A stretch of 64,000 nt of DNA, taken from NCBI RefSeq assembly GCF_012396365.1, contig NZ_JAAXPG010000017.1, forward strand, positions 62,001 through 126,000, in the 5' to 3' direction. The notes below the pieces were generated by a model. That model searched no databases, was not told the DNA's origin, and saw only the letters and a list, made by a program, of their open reading frames with translations. Below are positions 1-8,994 of this stretch, in pieces. Origin of the DNA: Nocardiopsis alborubida. GTDB lineage: Bacteria; Actinomycetota; Actinomycetes; Streptosporangiales; Streptosporangiaceae. The position numbers and the translations under genes are program-made. Position 1 is the first letter of the stretch. Each line of letters begins with the position of its first letter.

Positions 1-1009
1 AGATCCTGACGGGCTCGACGCCCAGCAGCCCGGGCCACACGTCCAGCGGCGCGTGGGTGAGCAGCGCCCACAGCCGCTCGGCCTGCCCGTGCACGTTCTC
101 GTCGCCCTTGGAGGGCGCGGCCAGCGCCAGGTCGCGGTGGACGGCGGCGTCGCGGGTGCGGACGGGGTCCACCCACAGGGCGCCGTCCTCCCTGAGCGAG
201 GCGTGCGCGCGGACGTGGCCGCGCAGCCGCTCGGCGTGCGCGCTGTCGGGCAGCCGGGTGAGCAGGGACAGCGCGATCCCGCGCACGTTGGCGCTGCGGT
301 CGTCCAGTGCCCGGTCGAGGAAGTCCGCGTCCGCCGGGCCGAGCCCGGTGGAGAAGGTCTCCAGCAGGCGGCGGCGCAGGTCGGCCTTGGCCAGGCCGGT
401 CCAGACGGCGGCCAGCAGCTCGCGGGCGCGGTCGGGGTCGGTGGCGCGCAGCGCGGCGAGCGCGCGGCGGCGCTCGCCCGGGGTGCCGCAGCCCCAGTCG
501 CGCTCGCTGAACCGGTCTGTGTGGACCGACTCGGCCAGAACGTAGAACCAGGCGGGGTTGAGCCCGGCCAGCCAGTGGCCGCGTGTGCCGACCGCGGCCG
601 CGAGCGCGGGGCGCAGCTCGCTGTCGCGTGCGCCCTGGTCGAGGAGGGCGGGAACGCTGGAGTGCGCGACGCGCCGTCCCGAGGCGGCCACGAGCTCCAG
701 CCACTCCGGGAGGAGTTCGGTCCGTGTCGTGAGGAGGCCCTCCAGCCGGGTGGTGGCGGCCTGCCCGGGCTCGGGGCGCTCGTCCTCGGCGCCGGGCTCG
801 ACGGGCTCGACGCCGGTGGCGGGGACGTACCCGGCGGCGCGGCGGACCGCGATCAGGGCCGCCCGGTCCAGGAGGGCGACGGAGTCCTCGTCCTCGGGGG
901 TGGGGGGCAGGTCGGGGGTGTCGGGGACGGGGCGCTTGGAGGTGCCGACCAGGGCCGTGGAGACCAGGCGGTCCCAGGAGTCCACTGCGGCCAGGGGGTC
1001 GGGGGTCAC
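1..1009 (-). CDS. DUF5691 domain protein (3' part cut by window edge)
   Basis: A GTG-started frame reads leftward off the window edge, so about 336 residues are visible and the C-terminus is missing. The translation begins VTPDPLAAVDSWDRLVSTAL and continues as a helical, Leu/Ala/Arg-rich protein with HEAT-like stretches (for example SLLTRLPDSAHAERLRGHV). This matches my memory of DUF5691 proteins, which in actinomycetes follow SWIM zinc-finger genes and are commonly followed by MoxR-type AAA+, DUF5682 and VWA genes. Its start overlaps the stop of the upstream SWIM gene by four bases (GTGA), indicating translational coupling. Function is unknown. The rest of the presumed cluster would lie left of the window. 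Confidence 0.72.
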   Translation of the reverse strand, partial: MTPDPLAAVDSWDRLVSTALVGTSKRPVPDTPDLPPTPEDEDSVALLDRAALIAVRRAAGYVPATGVEPVEPGAEDERPEPGQAATTRLEGLLTTRTELLPEWLELVAASGRRVAHSSVPALLDQGARDSELRPALAAAVGTRGHWLAGLNPAWFYVLAESVHTDRFSERDWGCGTPGERRRALAALRATDPDRARELLAAVWTGLAKADLRRRLLETFSTGLGPADADFLDRALDDRSANVRGIALSLLTRLPDSAHAERLRGHVRAHASLREDGALWVDPVRTRDAAVHRDLALAAPSKGDENVHGQAERLWALLTHAPLDVWPGLLGVEPVRI

Positions 1010-2328
1010 AGGGAGACCGCCTTTCCGTTCCGGTCCCACACGGTGATGGGGGTGAGTCCCGTCCCGGGCGACCACTCGGCGGCGACGGTGGAGGGGTGGC
1101 CGCCGGTGACCGCGAGGAGGCGCCAGGGTTCGGGGGAGGCCAGGGGCAGTGCGTGGCCCTCGGTGTCGGTGAGGTACCACCGGCCGTCGTGGGCGGGGGC
1201 GGCGCGGTCGAGCACGACCGGCCAGGCGTCGCGCCAGGGGTCCTCGGCGAGGGAGGCGGCGAAGGCGTCGAGGGCCTGTGTGACCGTGCCGCCCTCGGGC
1301 GGGGCCGCCTCGGTCGTGACGCCGTCGCCGACGGGGGCGACGCGGTTGCCGTCGGGGTAGAAGGCGAACTCGGCCTCCACGTCGGTGCCGGTCCGGAAGG
1401 GGGTGGCGGGCGCCTGGCCGGATCGGGCGAAGGCCAGGTACAGGGCCACGCGCCCGGTCGCGGTGCCGCGCAGCCACAGGCGCCGCACGCGCATGTCGGC
1501 TTCCAGGGTGGGGGCGTCGCGCCAGCCCAGGACCCGCCAGGTGTCGCGGACGCGCTCGCCGCCGGCGATGACCTCCTCGGCCTTGACGGTGATGCCCACC
1601 CGGGAGCGGACGGCGCCGCGGACGCGCTCGTCGAGGGCGTCGCCCGCGCGGTAGCCGTTGACCAGCAGGTGGAGGAGGCTGAGCCGTTCGAGCATGCGCT
1701 CGGGCCAGCTGTCCCCGCGCGCCGCGGAGGGCAGCCGGGAGACGAGGGAGGCCGCGCCGCCCGCCTTGGCGTCCACAAGGCGCTTGGCCATGCGGTCCCA
1801 GTGGTCGTAGCCGTGTTTGGGCACCTCCGCCAGCCCGGCGTCGATCTGGTCGCGCAGCCAGAGGCCCAGTTCGTCGATCCCGGCCCCGACCGCCTCCTCC
1901 CTCTTGCGCAGGGTCGCGGCCGCCCTCTTGGGGTCGGCGGGCGCCGCCGGACTGTCCGCCTTCGCCTGGCGGGCGGCCCGTCCGGAAAGCCACTTGGCCA
2001 CCCATTCGGGCCGATCCTCCCGCTCGGCCACGCCGTCCTGGGTCCACAGGGCCAACAGGCCCAGGACGTGCTTGCAGGGAATCTTGCGGCTGGGGCAGCT
2101 GCACTTGTAGGCGGTCCCGCCCGCGCCGTCCAGGTGGACGGCGGCCAGGTAGGGCTTGGAACCGCTGCCCTTGCACTCGCCCCAGACGGCGGAGGTGCCG
2201 CCGGAGGGGGCGGCGACCGCTCCGCGCTCGGGCCAGGACGACTCCTTGGCCACCTTGAGGGCGGCCTTGCGGGAGGACGCGTCCGGAGCCAGAGCCCATA
2301 CGTCGTCGGTACTCCATCGATCGCTCAC
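1006..2328 (-). CDS. SWIM zinc finger family protein
   Basis: This 440-residue protein carries a SWIM zinc-binding motif at residues 76-87 (C76-x-C78-x6-C85-x-H87, within KCSCPSRKIPCKHVLGLL). SWIM fingers bind DNA or protein; the role of this family is not established. The N-terminus (MSDRWSTDDVWALAPDASS) looks like the usual start. The central part (about 110-250) is helical and charged, and the C-terminal half resembles the conserved domain of bacterial SWIM proteins. It is coupled to the DUF5691 gene by a four-base overlap, so the two products probably act together. The divergent neighbour across 314 bp is a cytochrome P450. Confidence 0.85.
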   Translation of the reverse strand: MSDRWSTDDVWALAPDASSRKAALKVAKESSWPERGAVAAPSGGTSAVWGECKGSGSKPYLAAVHLDGAGGTAYKCSCPSRKIPCKHVLGLLALWTQDGVAEREDRPEWVAKWLSGRAARQAKADSPAAPADPKRAAATLRKREEAVGAGIDELGLWLRDQIDAGLAEVPKHGYDHWDRMAKRLVDAKAGGAASLVSRLPSAARGDSWPERMLERLSLLHLLVNGYRAGDALDERVRGAVRSRVGITVKAEEVIAGGERVRDTWRVLGWRDAPTLEADMRVRRLWLRGTATGRVALYLAFARSGQAPATPFRTGTDVEAEFAFYPDGNRVAPVGDGVTTEAAPPEGGTVTQALDAFAASLAEDPWRDAWPVVLDRAAPAHDGRWYLTDTEGHALPLASPEPWRLLAVTGGHPSTVAAEWSPGTGLTPITVWDRNGKAVSL

Positions 2329-2642
2329 ACAGAGAACACTACGGACTCCCTATGACAAAAAGCGGCCTTTTCGAACCTTCTTGCGAAGGCTCGCAAACTG
2401 TCGCATCCCCATGGCAGACTCCGGCCGCGGAGCGGCTCCCCCACGGCGCTGAGCCCCAGGATCCGGCACATGGACACCCCCATAAAAAGCACACTTAATA
2501 CCATTCGTCACTAATGCGTGAGCGCCTTTTCTCCGTCGTGTTGAAAAAAGAACTCCACCCCTCCTACAATGAGTGATCCCGCTTCTCCCCTCTGTCACCG
2601 CACCGGCACACCACCTCCCCCGAGAGAGAGGGCATCGGTTCG
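2329..2642. other. Divergent intergenic region, SWIM / P450
   Basis: This 314-bp gap between divergent genes is clearly more AT-rich than its surroundings around 2480-2570 (runs such as cataaaaagc and gttgaaaaaagaac), as expected of promoters. I see no convincing -35/-10 pair or operator palindrome. GAGAGAGAGGG about 10 nt before 2643 is the ribosome site of the P450 gene. Confidence 0.5.
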
Positions 2643-3986
2643 ATGACGACCACCCGGCTGTACGGCACCACACCCGACACCGGACGCGACGCCCTCTGGG
2701 CCGCGCTGCGCGAACGCCACGGACCCGTGGCCCCGGTCGAACTGGAGAACGGCGTCCGGGCCTGGCTGCTGCTGGGCTACCACGAGAACCTCGCCGTGTT
2801 ACAGAACCAGCACCTCTTCTCGCGCGACACCCGCCGCTGGCGCGAGGTCGCCGAGGGACGCATCGACCTCGCCTTCGGTCGGCCCGCGCTGTCCTGGCGC
2901 CCCAACGCCCTGTACGCCGACGGGGCCGAGCACACCCGGCTGCGCTCGGCCATCGCGGACAGCCTGGCCCGGGTGGACATGAACGCCACCGCCCGCACGA
3001 TCCGGCGGATCGCCGACGAACTCGTCGACTCCTTCATCGCCGACGGCAGGGCCGACCTCATCGCGGAGTACGCCAACCCCCTGCCCGTGCTCGTGGTCAA
3101 CAGCATGTACGGGCTCTCCGACAGCTACGGGTACATGCTCGGCGACCTCACGGCCATCGTCTTCGGTGAGAACGCCGAACGCGCCGAGGACGCCGTCGGC
3201 CGCATCCACCAGTACTTCTCCGAACTGGTGGCCCGCAAGCGCCGGGTCCCCGGCCAGGACCTGGTGTCGTGGATGCTGGAGCACCCCGCGGGGCTGAGCG
3301 ACCACGAGGTCGCGCACCAGGCCGCGCTCATCAACAATTCGAGTCACCAGACCACCACGCACCTCATCGGCAACACGATGCGCACCCTGTTCACCGACGA
3401 GGTGATCCGCAGCGCCTACACGGACGCGCAGATGACCGTCCACGAACTGCTCGACCACGTGATGTGGACCGACACGCCCTTCCAGGTCCTGCCCGCCAGG
3501 ATCGCCCTCCAGGACATGCGCATCGGCGACGCCGACATCCGCGCGGGCGACGCCCTGCTGATCGGTTTCGACGCCGCCCACCGCGATCCGGCCGTCCGGT
3601 GCGAACAGGCGGGGGGCAGCCGGGCCCACCTGATGTTCGGCGCCGGACCGCACGCCTGCCCGGCCCGCGAGCTGGCCCGGCTGACCGCCACGATCGCGGT
3701 CACCACGCTCCAGGAACGCCTGGGCGGGCTCCGGCTCGCCGTGGAACCGGAGGACCTGCGCTGGGTCCCGTCACCGTTCCTGCGCGGGCTCCGCGAACTC
3801 CCGGTGGCTTTCACCCCGGGCGAACCCGTCACCGTCGGCCCCCGCGAGGGCGCCGGGAGGGGCGGGTCCGGAGGGGACGGGCAACCGGAGTCCGGGACAC
3901 GGGCGGGAGACCGGGACCACGACGACGAGGGCCACGAGGACGACCTCCTCAGCCGCCTGCTCGCCTGGTGGCGCGGGCGGAGTTGA
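2643..3986 (+). CDS. Atypical cytochrome P450 without ExxR (CYP157/conservon-like)
   Basis: A 447-residue P450-fold protein. The heme-binding loop is present (FGAGPHACPAREL, thiolate ligand Cys339). Other signature motifs are degenerate. The I-helix reads INNSSHQTT near residues 228-240 instead of AGxDT. In the K-helix the position of ExxR reads H272-V-M-W275, followed by TDTPFQ, so both Glu and Arg are gone. Loss of ExxR is known for the CYP157 family, which in Streptomyces sits in conservons next to small GTPases; none of those partners is adjacent here. The last 60 residues are a Gly/acidic tail (GGDGQPESGTRAGDRDHDDE). Residue 53 is encoded by TTA (2799-2801), so translation may depend on the bldA-type tRNA. 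A redox or signalling role rather than classical monooxygenation is possible. Confidence 0.85.
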   Translation: MTTTRLYGTTPDTGRDALWAALRERHGPVAPVELENGVRAWLLLGYHENLAVLQNQHLFSRDTRRWREVAEGRIDLAFGRPALSWRPNALYADGAEHTRLRSAIADSLARVDMNATARTIRRIADELVDSFIADGRADLIAEYANPLPVLVVNSMYGLSDSYGYMLGDLTAIVFGENAERAEDAVGRIHQYFSELVARKRRVPGQDLVSWMLEHPAGLSDHEVAHQAALINNSSHQTTTHLIGNTMRTLFTDEVIRSAYTDAQMTVHELLDHVMWTDTPFQVLPARIALQDMRIGDADIRAGDALLIGFDAAHRDPAVRCEQAGGSRAHLMFGAGPHACPARELARLTATIAVTTLQERLGGLRLAVEPEDLRWVPSPFLRGLRELPVAFTPGEPVTVGPREGAGRGGSGGDGQPESGTRAGDRDHDDEGHEDDLLSRLLAWWRGRS

Positions 3987-4073
3987 CCCTGCCGCGGCGT
4001 CAGTTCCCGGGGGTCGGCGGCGGAGGGGACCCCCGGGCGCGAGCGGACTGATCGGAAGAGCTCTGACCTGCGG

Positions 4074-4130
4074 TGATCTTGTACTTATAGCGAGGTTGGA
4101 CGGTCGAGGCGAGCTATAAGCACAAGATCA
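4074..4130. repeat. 57-bp convergent-gene palindrome, copy 1
   Basis: Arms of 18 bp (left TGATCTTGTACTTATAGC, 4074-4091; right 4113-4130) pair with one mismatch around a 21-nt centre that begins gaggttggacgg. The arms are about one-third G+C in a 72% G+C context. The element lies between the ends of the P450 gene (+) and the F420 oxidoreductase gene (-). Near-identical copies occur at 26339-26395 and at 39731-39787; the third is inverted. A bidirectional terminator or a small interspersed repeat are the plausible roles. Confidence 0.9.
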
Positions 4131-4170
4131 CGGCGCGGGCCCTGGCCCGGCGAACCCCTGTGGTCGCGCG

Positions 4171-5136
4171 CTAGCCGGTCCCCATCGCGCGGATCGGCCC
4201 GGCCAACTCCCGCTCGAAGAAGCCGAAGAACCCCTCCGGATCGGGTCCGGCGTTGATCAGGCACAGGTGGTCGAACCCCGCGGAGGCGAACTCCCGCACC
4301 ACCTCCAGGTGCCGGTCCGGGTCCGGTCCGTACGCGAAGACGTCGCGCATCGCGTCCCTGCCGATCAGCGCGGTGGCCGCCTCGAAGTTCACCGGGTTGG
4401 GCAGTTCGGCCTGCACCTTCCACCCCGTGAGGGCGAAGCGGAACAGTTCGCGTGCCGACTCCAGCGCGTCGCCCTCGTTGGTCGCCCACGCCAGCGGCAC
4501 CTCGGCGTAGCGGGGCCCGGAGCCGCCGTTGTCCCCGTAGACCCGGTTGAGCGCCTTGCTCGGCTCGGTGCAGAACATGCCGTCACCCGCCTCGGCGGCC
4601 AGCAGGGCGGCCTCCTCGCCGCCCGCGGCCACGACGATCGGCGGCGCCTCCTCCGGCAGGTCGAAGACCCGGGCGTCCTCCAGGGTCAGGTACCTGCCGT
4701 CGTAGGAGTGGTAGCCGCCCGACCACAGCAGGCGGATGATCTGGATCGCCTCGCGCAGCATCTCGTGGCGCCGGGTCGCGTTGGGCCATCCCTGTCCCAC
4801 CACGTGCTCGTTGAGGCGCTCCCCCGACCCCAGCCCGAGCGTGAACCGCCCCTCGGACAGGATGGCCGTGGTGGCCGCCGCCTGCGCGACGATCGCCGGG
4901 TGCACCCGCAGGATCGGGCAGGTGACGCCGGTGGCCAGCTCGACGCTGTCGGTGCGTTCGGCGATGGCGGCGAGCATCGACCACACGAACCCGGAGTGGC
5001 CGTGGCTGTACAGCCACGGGTGGAAGTGGTCGCTGATCTCCACGAAGTCGAACCCGGCCTGTTCGGCGCGGACCGCCTGTTCCACGATCTCCCGGGGTCC
5101 GAACCCCTCGGCGAAGAGCTTGTAGCCCACCTTCAT
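4171..5136 (-). CDS. F420-dependent LLM-class oxidoreductase, G6PDH-type family
   Basis: A 321-residue luciferase-like (LLM) TIM-barrel protein. The start MKVGYKLFAEGFGPREIVEQ and the blocks FDFVEISDHFHPW, GHSGFVWSMLAAIAERT, GVTCPILRVHPAIVAQAAAT and LGLGSGERLNEHV are characteristic of the family that includes F420-dependent glucose-6-phosphate dehydrogenase. The conserved His in the SDHFHPW segment corresponds to the active-site region of Fgd. The protein presumably transfers hydride to or from coenzyme F420 in the cytosol; the substrate cannot be told from sequence. It is preceded on the same strand, 66 bp away, by the catalase gene and may be co-transcribed with it. Copy 1 of the 57-bp palindrome lies just after its stop. 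Confidence 0.9.
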   Translation of the reverse strand: MKVGYKLFAEGFGPREIVEQAVRAEQAGFDFVEISDHFHPWLYSHGHSGFVWSMLAAIAERTDSVELATGVTCPILRVHPAIVAQAAATTAILSEGRFTLGLGSGERLNEHVVGQGWPNATRRHEMLREAIQIIRLLWSGGYHSYDGRYLTLEDARVFDLPEEAPPIVVAAGGEEAALLAAEAGDGMFCTEPSKALNRVYGDNGGSGPRYAEVPLAWATNEGDALESARELFRFALTGWKVQAELPNPVNFEAATALIGRDAMRDVFAYGPDPDRHLEVVREFASAGFDHLCLINAGPDPEGFFGFFERELAGPIRAMGTG

Positions 5137-5202
5137 CGCGTCTGTTCTCCCTTCACTCTGCCTTCGCTCCGTGTCAGTCGCGCCCCGCCCGTGCGGGTAC
5201 CG

Positions 5203-7311
5203 TCAGGCGGGCACCGACGCCGTCGGCCGGTCCCAGAACCGGTGCTCCCCCAGCAGCCTCGTGAACGCGGCGACGCCCTCCTCCCCCGCGTCCGGCGAGG
5301 CGACCACGCCCAGCTCCACCCGCAGCCCGTCCACGGGAGCGGTCACCTCCTCCGGCAGCGGCGGGGCGAGCAGCTCCGTCCCCGCCCCGACCGCGGCCAC
5401 CGGCTTGTGGTGCTTGTACGCCTCCAGGACGAAGTGCCGCGCGAGCCCGTCGCCCGCCAGCGTCCGGGCGGCGTCGGGGCCGCCGGTCACCACGACCGCG
5501 TCGTAGAGCACCGAGGAGACGGTCGGGTAGGCCCGGTCGACGGTGACGACGCCGCCCCGCGAGGTGCGGACCGCCCCGTCGGTGGCCGCGAGGAGCTCGA
5601 CCACGGCCCCGGCCCCGATCAGGGGCTCCCGGAACGCGTCGACGGCGGCCTCGTCCACCCCGTCCGCGACCAGGACGGCCACCTTGCGGCCGACGACGGA
5701 ACCGAACGTGGTGCTGAGCTGGCTCAGGGCGGGCGAGGAGCGGCCGTGGTTCGGCGTGACCTCCTCCTCCGGCGGCTCGACGCCGAGCCCCTCCGCGACC
5801 TGGACGGACAGCCGGTGGTCCACGTGGTTGAGGTTGGTCACCACCCGCTGGCGCACCTCCAGCTCCTCGCACTTGCCCAGTTCGAAGCGGAAGGCCTCCA
5901 CCAGGTGCTCGCGCTCCCACCCGGCCAGGCTGTTGTAGAAGAGCGTGGCCTGCGAGTAGTGGTCGGCGAAGCTCTCACTGCGGACCCGGATCTTGTCGCC
6001 CTCGACCTTCTCCGTGTAGTGGCGGTAGACGCCCTCCCCGTGCGCCACGGCCGGACAGCCCCCGCCCAGGCTGTTGGGGTGGTAGGAGGTCCCGCCCCGG
6101 TGCACGCGGTGCTGGGCGAAGCCGTCCCGCTGGTTGTTGCTCACCGGTGCCAGCGGCCGGTTGACCGGGATCTGCTGGAAGTTGGAGCCGCCGAGGCGCA
6201 GCAGCTGCGTGTCCAGGTAGGAGAAGTTGCGGGCCTGGAGCAGCGGATCGTTGGTGAAGTCGATGCCCGGGACCACGTTGGCGGTGTGGAAGGCGACCTG
6301 TTCCGTCTCCGCGAAGAAGTTGTCCGGGTTCCGGTTCAAGGTCAGCCTTCCGATCGGGCGGACCGGAACCTGCTCCTCGGGGATGATCTTGGTGGCGTCC
6401 AACAGGTCGAAGTCGAAGGCGTGCTCGTCCTCCTCCGACACCAGCTGCACGCCCAGCTCCCACTCGGGGTACTGGCCGCGCTCGATGGCCTCCCACAGGT
6501 CGCGCCGGTTGAAGTCGGGGTCCTTGCCCTGGACGCGCTGCGCCTCGTCCCACACCAGCGAGTGCGTGCCGAGCAGGGGTTTCCAGTGGAACTTGACGAA
6601 GGTCCCCCGGCCCCGGGCGTTGACGAACCGGAAGGTGTGGACGCCGAAGCCCTGCATCGTCCGGTAGCTGCGCGGGATCGCCCGGTCCGACATCAGCCAC
6701 ATCATCATGTGCATGGTCTCGGGCTGGAGGCCCACGAAGTCCCAGAGGGTGTCGTGCGCGGACTGCGCCTGGGGGATCTCGTTGTGGGGCTCGGGCTTGA
6801 CCGCGTGGACGAAGTCGGGGAACTTGATGCCGTCCTGGATGAAGAAGACCGGCATGTTGTTGCCGACGAGGTCGTAGTTGCCCTCCTCGGTGTAGAACTT
6901 CACCGCGAACCCGCGCACGTCGCGCACCGTGTCGGCGGATCCCCGCGACCCGGCGACCGTGGAGAAGCGGACGAAGACCGGCGTGGTGACGTCGGGGCCG
7001 CTCAGGAAGTGGGCCGCGGTCAGCTCGGAGAGCCCCTCGTAGGGACGGAAGTGGCCGTAGGCGCCCGCGCCGCGCGCGTGCACCACCCGTTCGGGGATCC
7101 GCTCGTGGTCGAAGTGGGTGATCTTCTCCCGGGCGTGGAAGTCCTCCAGCAGTGTGGGGCCGCGCGCCCCGGCCCGGAGCGAGTTGTCGGTGTCGCCCAC
7201 CCGGACGCCGGTGTCGGTGGTCAGGGACTGCTCCGAGTCGGTCCTGACCCCGTCGAGTTGGCGGTCCTTGCCGTCGCGCCCGTCGTCTCCCCCACGTCCT
7301 TCAGTGCTCAC
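5203..7311 (-). CDS. katE: Large-subunit catalase (HPII/KatE type) with C-terminal DJ-1-like domain
   Basis: A monofunctional heme catalase of 702 residues decomposing hydrogen peroxide. Catalytic His78 lies in [14 protein letters not shown], distal Asn151 in [11 protein letters not shown], and proximal heme Tyr365 in [10 protein letters not shown]. Residues about 540-690 form a class-I glutamine amidotransferase/DJ-1-like domain, as in E. coli HPII. The nucleophile elbow reads AVGAGTELL, with no Cys, as in other catalases of this type. I chose GTG at 7311 because GGAGG precedes it by 6 nt; an in-frame start 10 codons further upstream has no ribosome site. The gene diverges from a stress-type SDR, and together with the ChaB-like gene they look like a small oxidative or osmotic stress cluster. 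Confidence 0.95.
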   Translation of the reverse strand: MSTEGRGGDDGRDGKDRQLDGVRTDSEQSLTTDTGVRVGDTDNSLRAGARGPTLLEDFHAREKITHFDHERIPERVVHARGAGAYGHFRPYEGLSELTAAHFLSGPDVTTPVFVRFSTVAGSRGSADTVRDVRGFAVKFYTEEGNYDLVGNNMPVFFIQDGIKFPDFVHAVKPEPHNEIPQAQSAHDTLWDFVGLQPETMHMMMWLMSDRAIPRSYRTMQGFGVHTFRFVNARGRGTFVKFHWKPLLGTHSLVWDEAQRVQGKDPDFNRRDLWEAIERGQYPEWELGVQLVSEEDEHAFDFDLLDATKIIPEEQVPVRPIGRLTLNRNPDNFFAETEQVAFHTANVVPGIDFTNDPLLQARNFSYLDTQLLRLGGSNFQQIPVNRPLAPVSNNQRDGFAQHRVHRGGTSYHPNSLGGGCPAVAHGEGVYRHYTEKVEGDKIRVRSESFADHYSQATLFYNSLAGWEREHLVEAFRFELGKCEELEVRQRVVTNLNHVDHRLSVQVAEGLGVEPPEEEVTPNHGRSSPALSQLSTTFGSVVGRKVAVLVADGVDEAAVDAFREPLIGAGAVVELLAATDGAVRTSRGGVVTVDRAYPTVSSVLYDAVVVTGGPDAARTLAGDGLARHFVLEAYKHHKPVAAVGAGTELLAPPLPEEVTAPVDGLRVELGVVASPDAGEEGVAAFTRLLGEHRFWDRPTASVPA

Positions 7312-7594
7312 AGCAGGCCTCCGTCGATCTGCGGGTACCACGTGCCGGGGTCTCCCCCGGTTCCCCCTGACCGACGCCGATTCGGGGCAAACGTCGTTGA
7401 CCGCCTTTTGGAGCGGTGTTCACCGCTGTGCGGCCGGGACCGGGCCGGCCCGCGCCGGGTCCGAGTCAGCGGAGGCGAACAGGGTAGGGGCGGGCACGCG
7501 GAAGACCGTCCGGGCACGCCCGGACGCACAGCGCGGGGCGCCCCGGACGGGTCCGGGTCGGCCCGCGAGACCGAAACGACAGGGGGAGACGACC

Positions 7595-8449
7595 ATGTCC
7601 GAGACTTCGCCTCCGGCGCAGAGCCAGCCCTACCCCGGCCGGACCGAGCCGATGGATCCGCAGCCCAGGGACGAGATGCGCGACTACGAGGGTCGCGGCC
7701 TGCTGAAGGGGAAGCGGGCGCTGATCACCGGGGCCGACTCCGGGATCGGCCGCGCCGTCGCCGTGGCCTTCGCCAAGGAGGGGGCGGACGTCGTCTTCGG
7801 CTACCTCAGCGAGGACGCCGACGCCCAGCACACGGTGGGGCTGGTCCAGGAGCAGGGACGCAGGGCGGTGGGCGTACGCGGTGACCTGGCCGACGAGTCC
7901 TTCTGCACCCACCTGGTGAACCGCGCGGTCGAGGAGCTGGGCGGGATCGACATCCTGGTCGAGCACGCCGCCACCCAGGCGCCGGTCGACGACTTCACGG
8001 ACCTGAGCACCGAGCAGCTGCGCCGTACGTTCGACGTCAACGTTATGGGGGTGTTCTGGACCGTCCGCGAGGCGCTGGAGCACATCCCCGAGGGCGGTTC
8101 GATCATCATCACCGGCTCCGTCAACGGTCTGCGCGGCAACAAGTCGCTGATCGACTACGCGTCGAGCAAGGCGGCGGTGATGAACCTGTCGAGCTCGCTG
8201 GCGCAGACGCTCATGGACCGGGGCATCCGGGTCAACTGCGTGGCGCCCGGGCCGGTGTGGACGCCGCTCATCCCCTCCACGCTCGGGGAGAAGGGGGCGG
8301 AGGGGTTCGGCCAGCAGTCGCCCATGGGCCGTGCGGCGGACCCGGACGAGATCGCGCCCTCCTACGTCTTCTTCGCCAGCGGTCGGCTGTCGTCGTACTA
8401 CACCGGCGAGACCCTGGCTCCGACCGGCGGGGAGATCCAGGCGAGCTGA
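7595..8449 (+). CDS. SDR family oxidoreductase (general stress protein 39/YhxD-like)
   Basis: A 284-residue short-chain dehydrogenase. It has the NAD(P)-binding TGxxxGIG at residues 45-52 (TGADSGIG), a catalytic Tyr188/Lys192 in YASSK, and a Ser in IITGSVNG. The roughly 37-residue N-terminal extension (PYPGRTEPMDPQPRDEMRDYEG) before the Rossmann fold is typical of the bacterial group annotated as glucose/ribitol or stress-induced dehydrogenases. In the position of the usual NNAG motif it reads VEHAATQ, a change also seen in relatives. The ATG at 7595 is preceded by GGGGGAG. It is divergent from katE over a 283-bp gap, so shared stress control is plausible. The substrate is unknown. Confidence 0.88.
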   Translation: MSETSPPAQSQPYPGRTEPMDPQPRDEMRDYEGRGLLKGKRALITGADSGIGRAVAVAFAKEGADVVFGYLSEDADAQHTVGLVQEQGRRAVGVRGDLADESFCTHLVNRAVEELGGIDILVEHAATQAPVDDFTDLSTEQLRRTFDVNVMGVFWTVREALEHIPEGGSIIITGSVNGLRGNKSLIDYASSKAAVMNLSSSLAQTLMDRGIRVNCVAPGPVWTPLIPSTLGEKGAEGFGQQSPMGRAADPDEIAPSYVFFASGRLSSYYTGETLAPTGGEIQAS

Positions 8450-8508
8450 GCCGGGGGGCGGGGACCGTGCGCCCCGCCCCTCCCTCGCGCCTTCCCCGCA
8501 CAGGGGAA

Positions 8509-8539
8509 AGCCCCTCCCGGACGGAGCTCGGGAGGGGCT
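8509..8539. terminator. Bidirectional hairpin terminator
   Basis: An 11-bp perfect stem (AGCCCCTCCCG / CGGGAGGGGCT) with a 9-nt loop sits between the converging SDR (+) and ChaB-like (-) genes. There is no T-run, which is common in high-GC actinomycetes. Confidence 0.7.
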
Positions 8540-8580
8540 GCCTGTGAGGTGGGCCGACGGCGTGTCCGGCCGACGCCGTG

Positions 8581-8994
8581 TCAGGACGAGCGCGCCTTGG
8601 CGGTGCGCCGGTTGTTCTCCTTGCGCAGCGCCTCCACCAGCTGGTCCTTGTTCATGTTCGAGCGGCCCTCGACGCCGAGCTTCTTCGCCTGCTCGTAGAG
8701 GTGCTCCTTGCTGGCGTTGGCGTCCACTCCCCCGGCGGTCTTCTTGTCCTTGCCCCGGCCGCGCGCGGCCTTGGGGTTGGACGCCTGCTCGTCCGAGGGG
8801 CCCGAGCGCTGCTTGGGCACCCAGCGGTCGCCCTGCTTCTCGAACTCGTGCTTGACCGCGGCGAAGGCGACGCGGTGCGCGCGCTCGCCCTCCCCGTACT
8901 CCTCGACAGCGGAGTCGTGCGCCTTGATCCAGGTGCGCTGGGCCTTCTCCGGAGACCGCTGGAGGGTCGACGGAAGTTCGCTTGCACCGGGCAT
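8581..8994 (-). CDS. ChaB family protein with Rho N-terminal-like (SAP-type) domain
   Basis: A 137-residue basic protein. Residues about 6-65 match ChaB (LPSTLQRSPEKAQRTWIKAH, YGEGERAHRVAFAAVKHEFEKQGDRWVPK), a small domain first known from the cation transport regulator ChaB. After a Lys/Arg-rich linker, residues about 95-125 (ASKEHLYEQAKKLGVEGRSN, then MNKDQLVEAL) form a Rho-N/SAP-like helix-loop-helix that binds nucleic acids in other proteins. The ATG at 8994 is chosen over the in-frame GTG at 9003 because GGGAG lies 8 nt upstream of the ATG. The product is probably cytosolic and may associate with nucleic acid. It converges with the SDR gene across a hairpin. Confidence 0.85.
   Translation of the reverse strand: MPGASELPSTLQRSPEKAQRTWIKAHDSAVEEYGEGERAHRVAFAAVKHEFEKQGDRWVPKQRSGPSDEQASNPKAARGRGKDKKTAGGVDANASKEHLYEQAKKLGVEGRSNMNKDQLVEALRKENNRRTAKARSS

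Noticed and set aside
2643-3986. P450 as part of a conservon
   Set aside because: The ExxR-less motif suggests it, but no histidine-kinase-like, Roadblock, DUF742 or GTPase gene lies nearby in the window.
4267-7884. A 1205-codon open frame on the plus strand
   Set aside because: It runs antisense to the F420 oxidoreductase and catalase genes, whose motifs and ribosome sites are clear. Long antisense frames are expected at 72% G+C.
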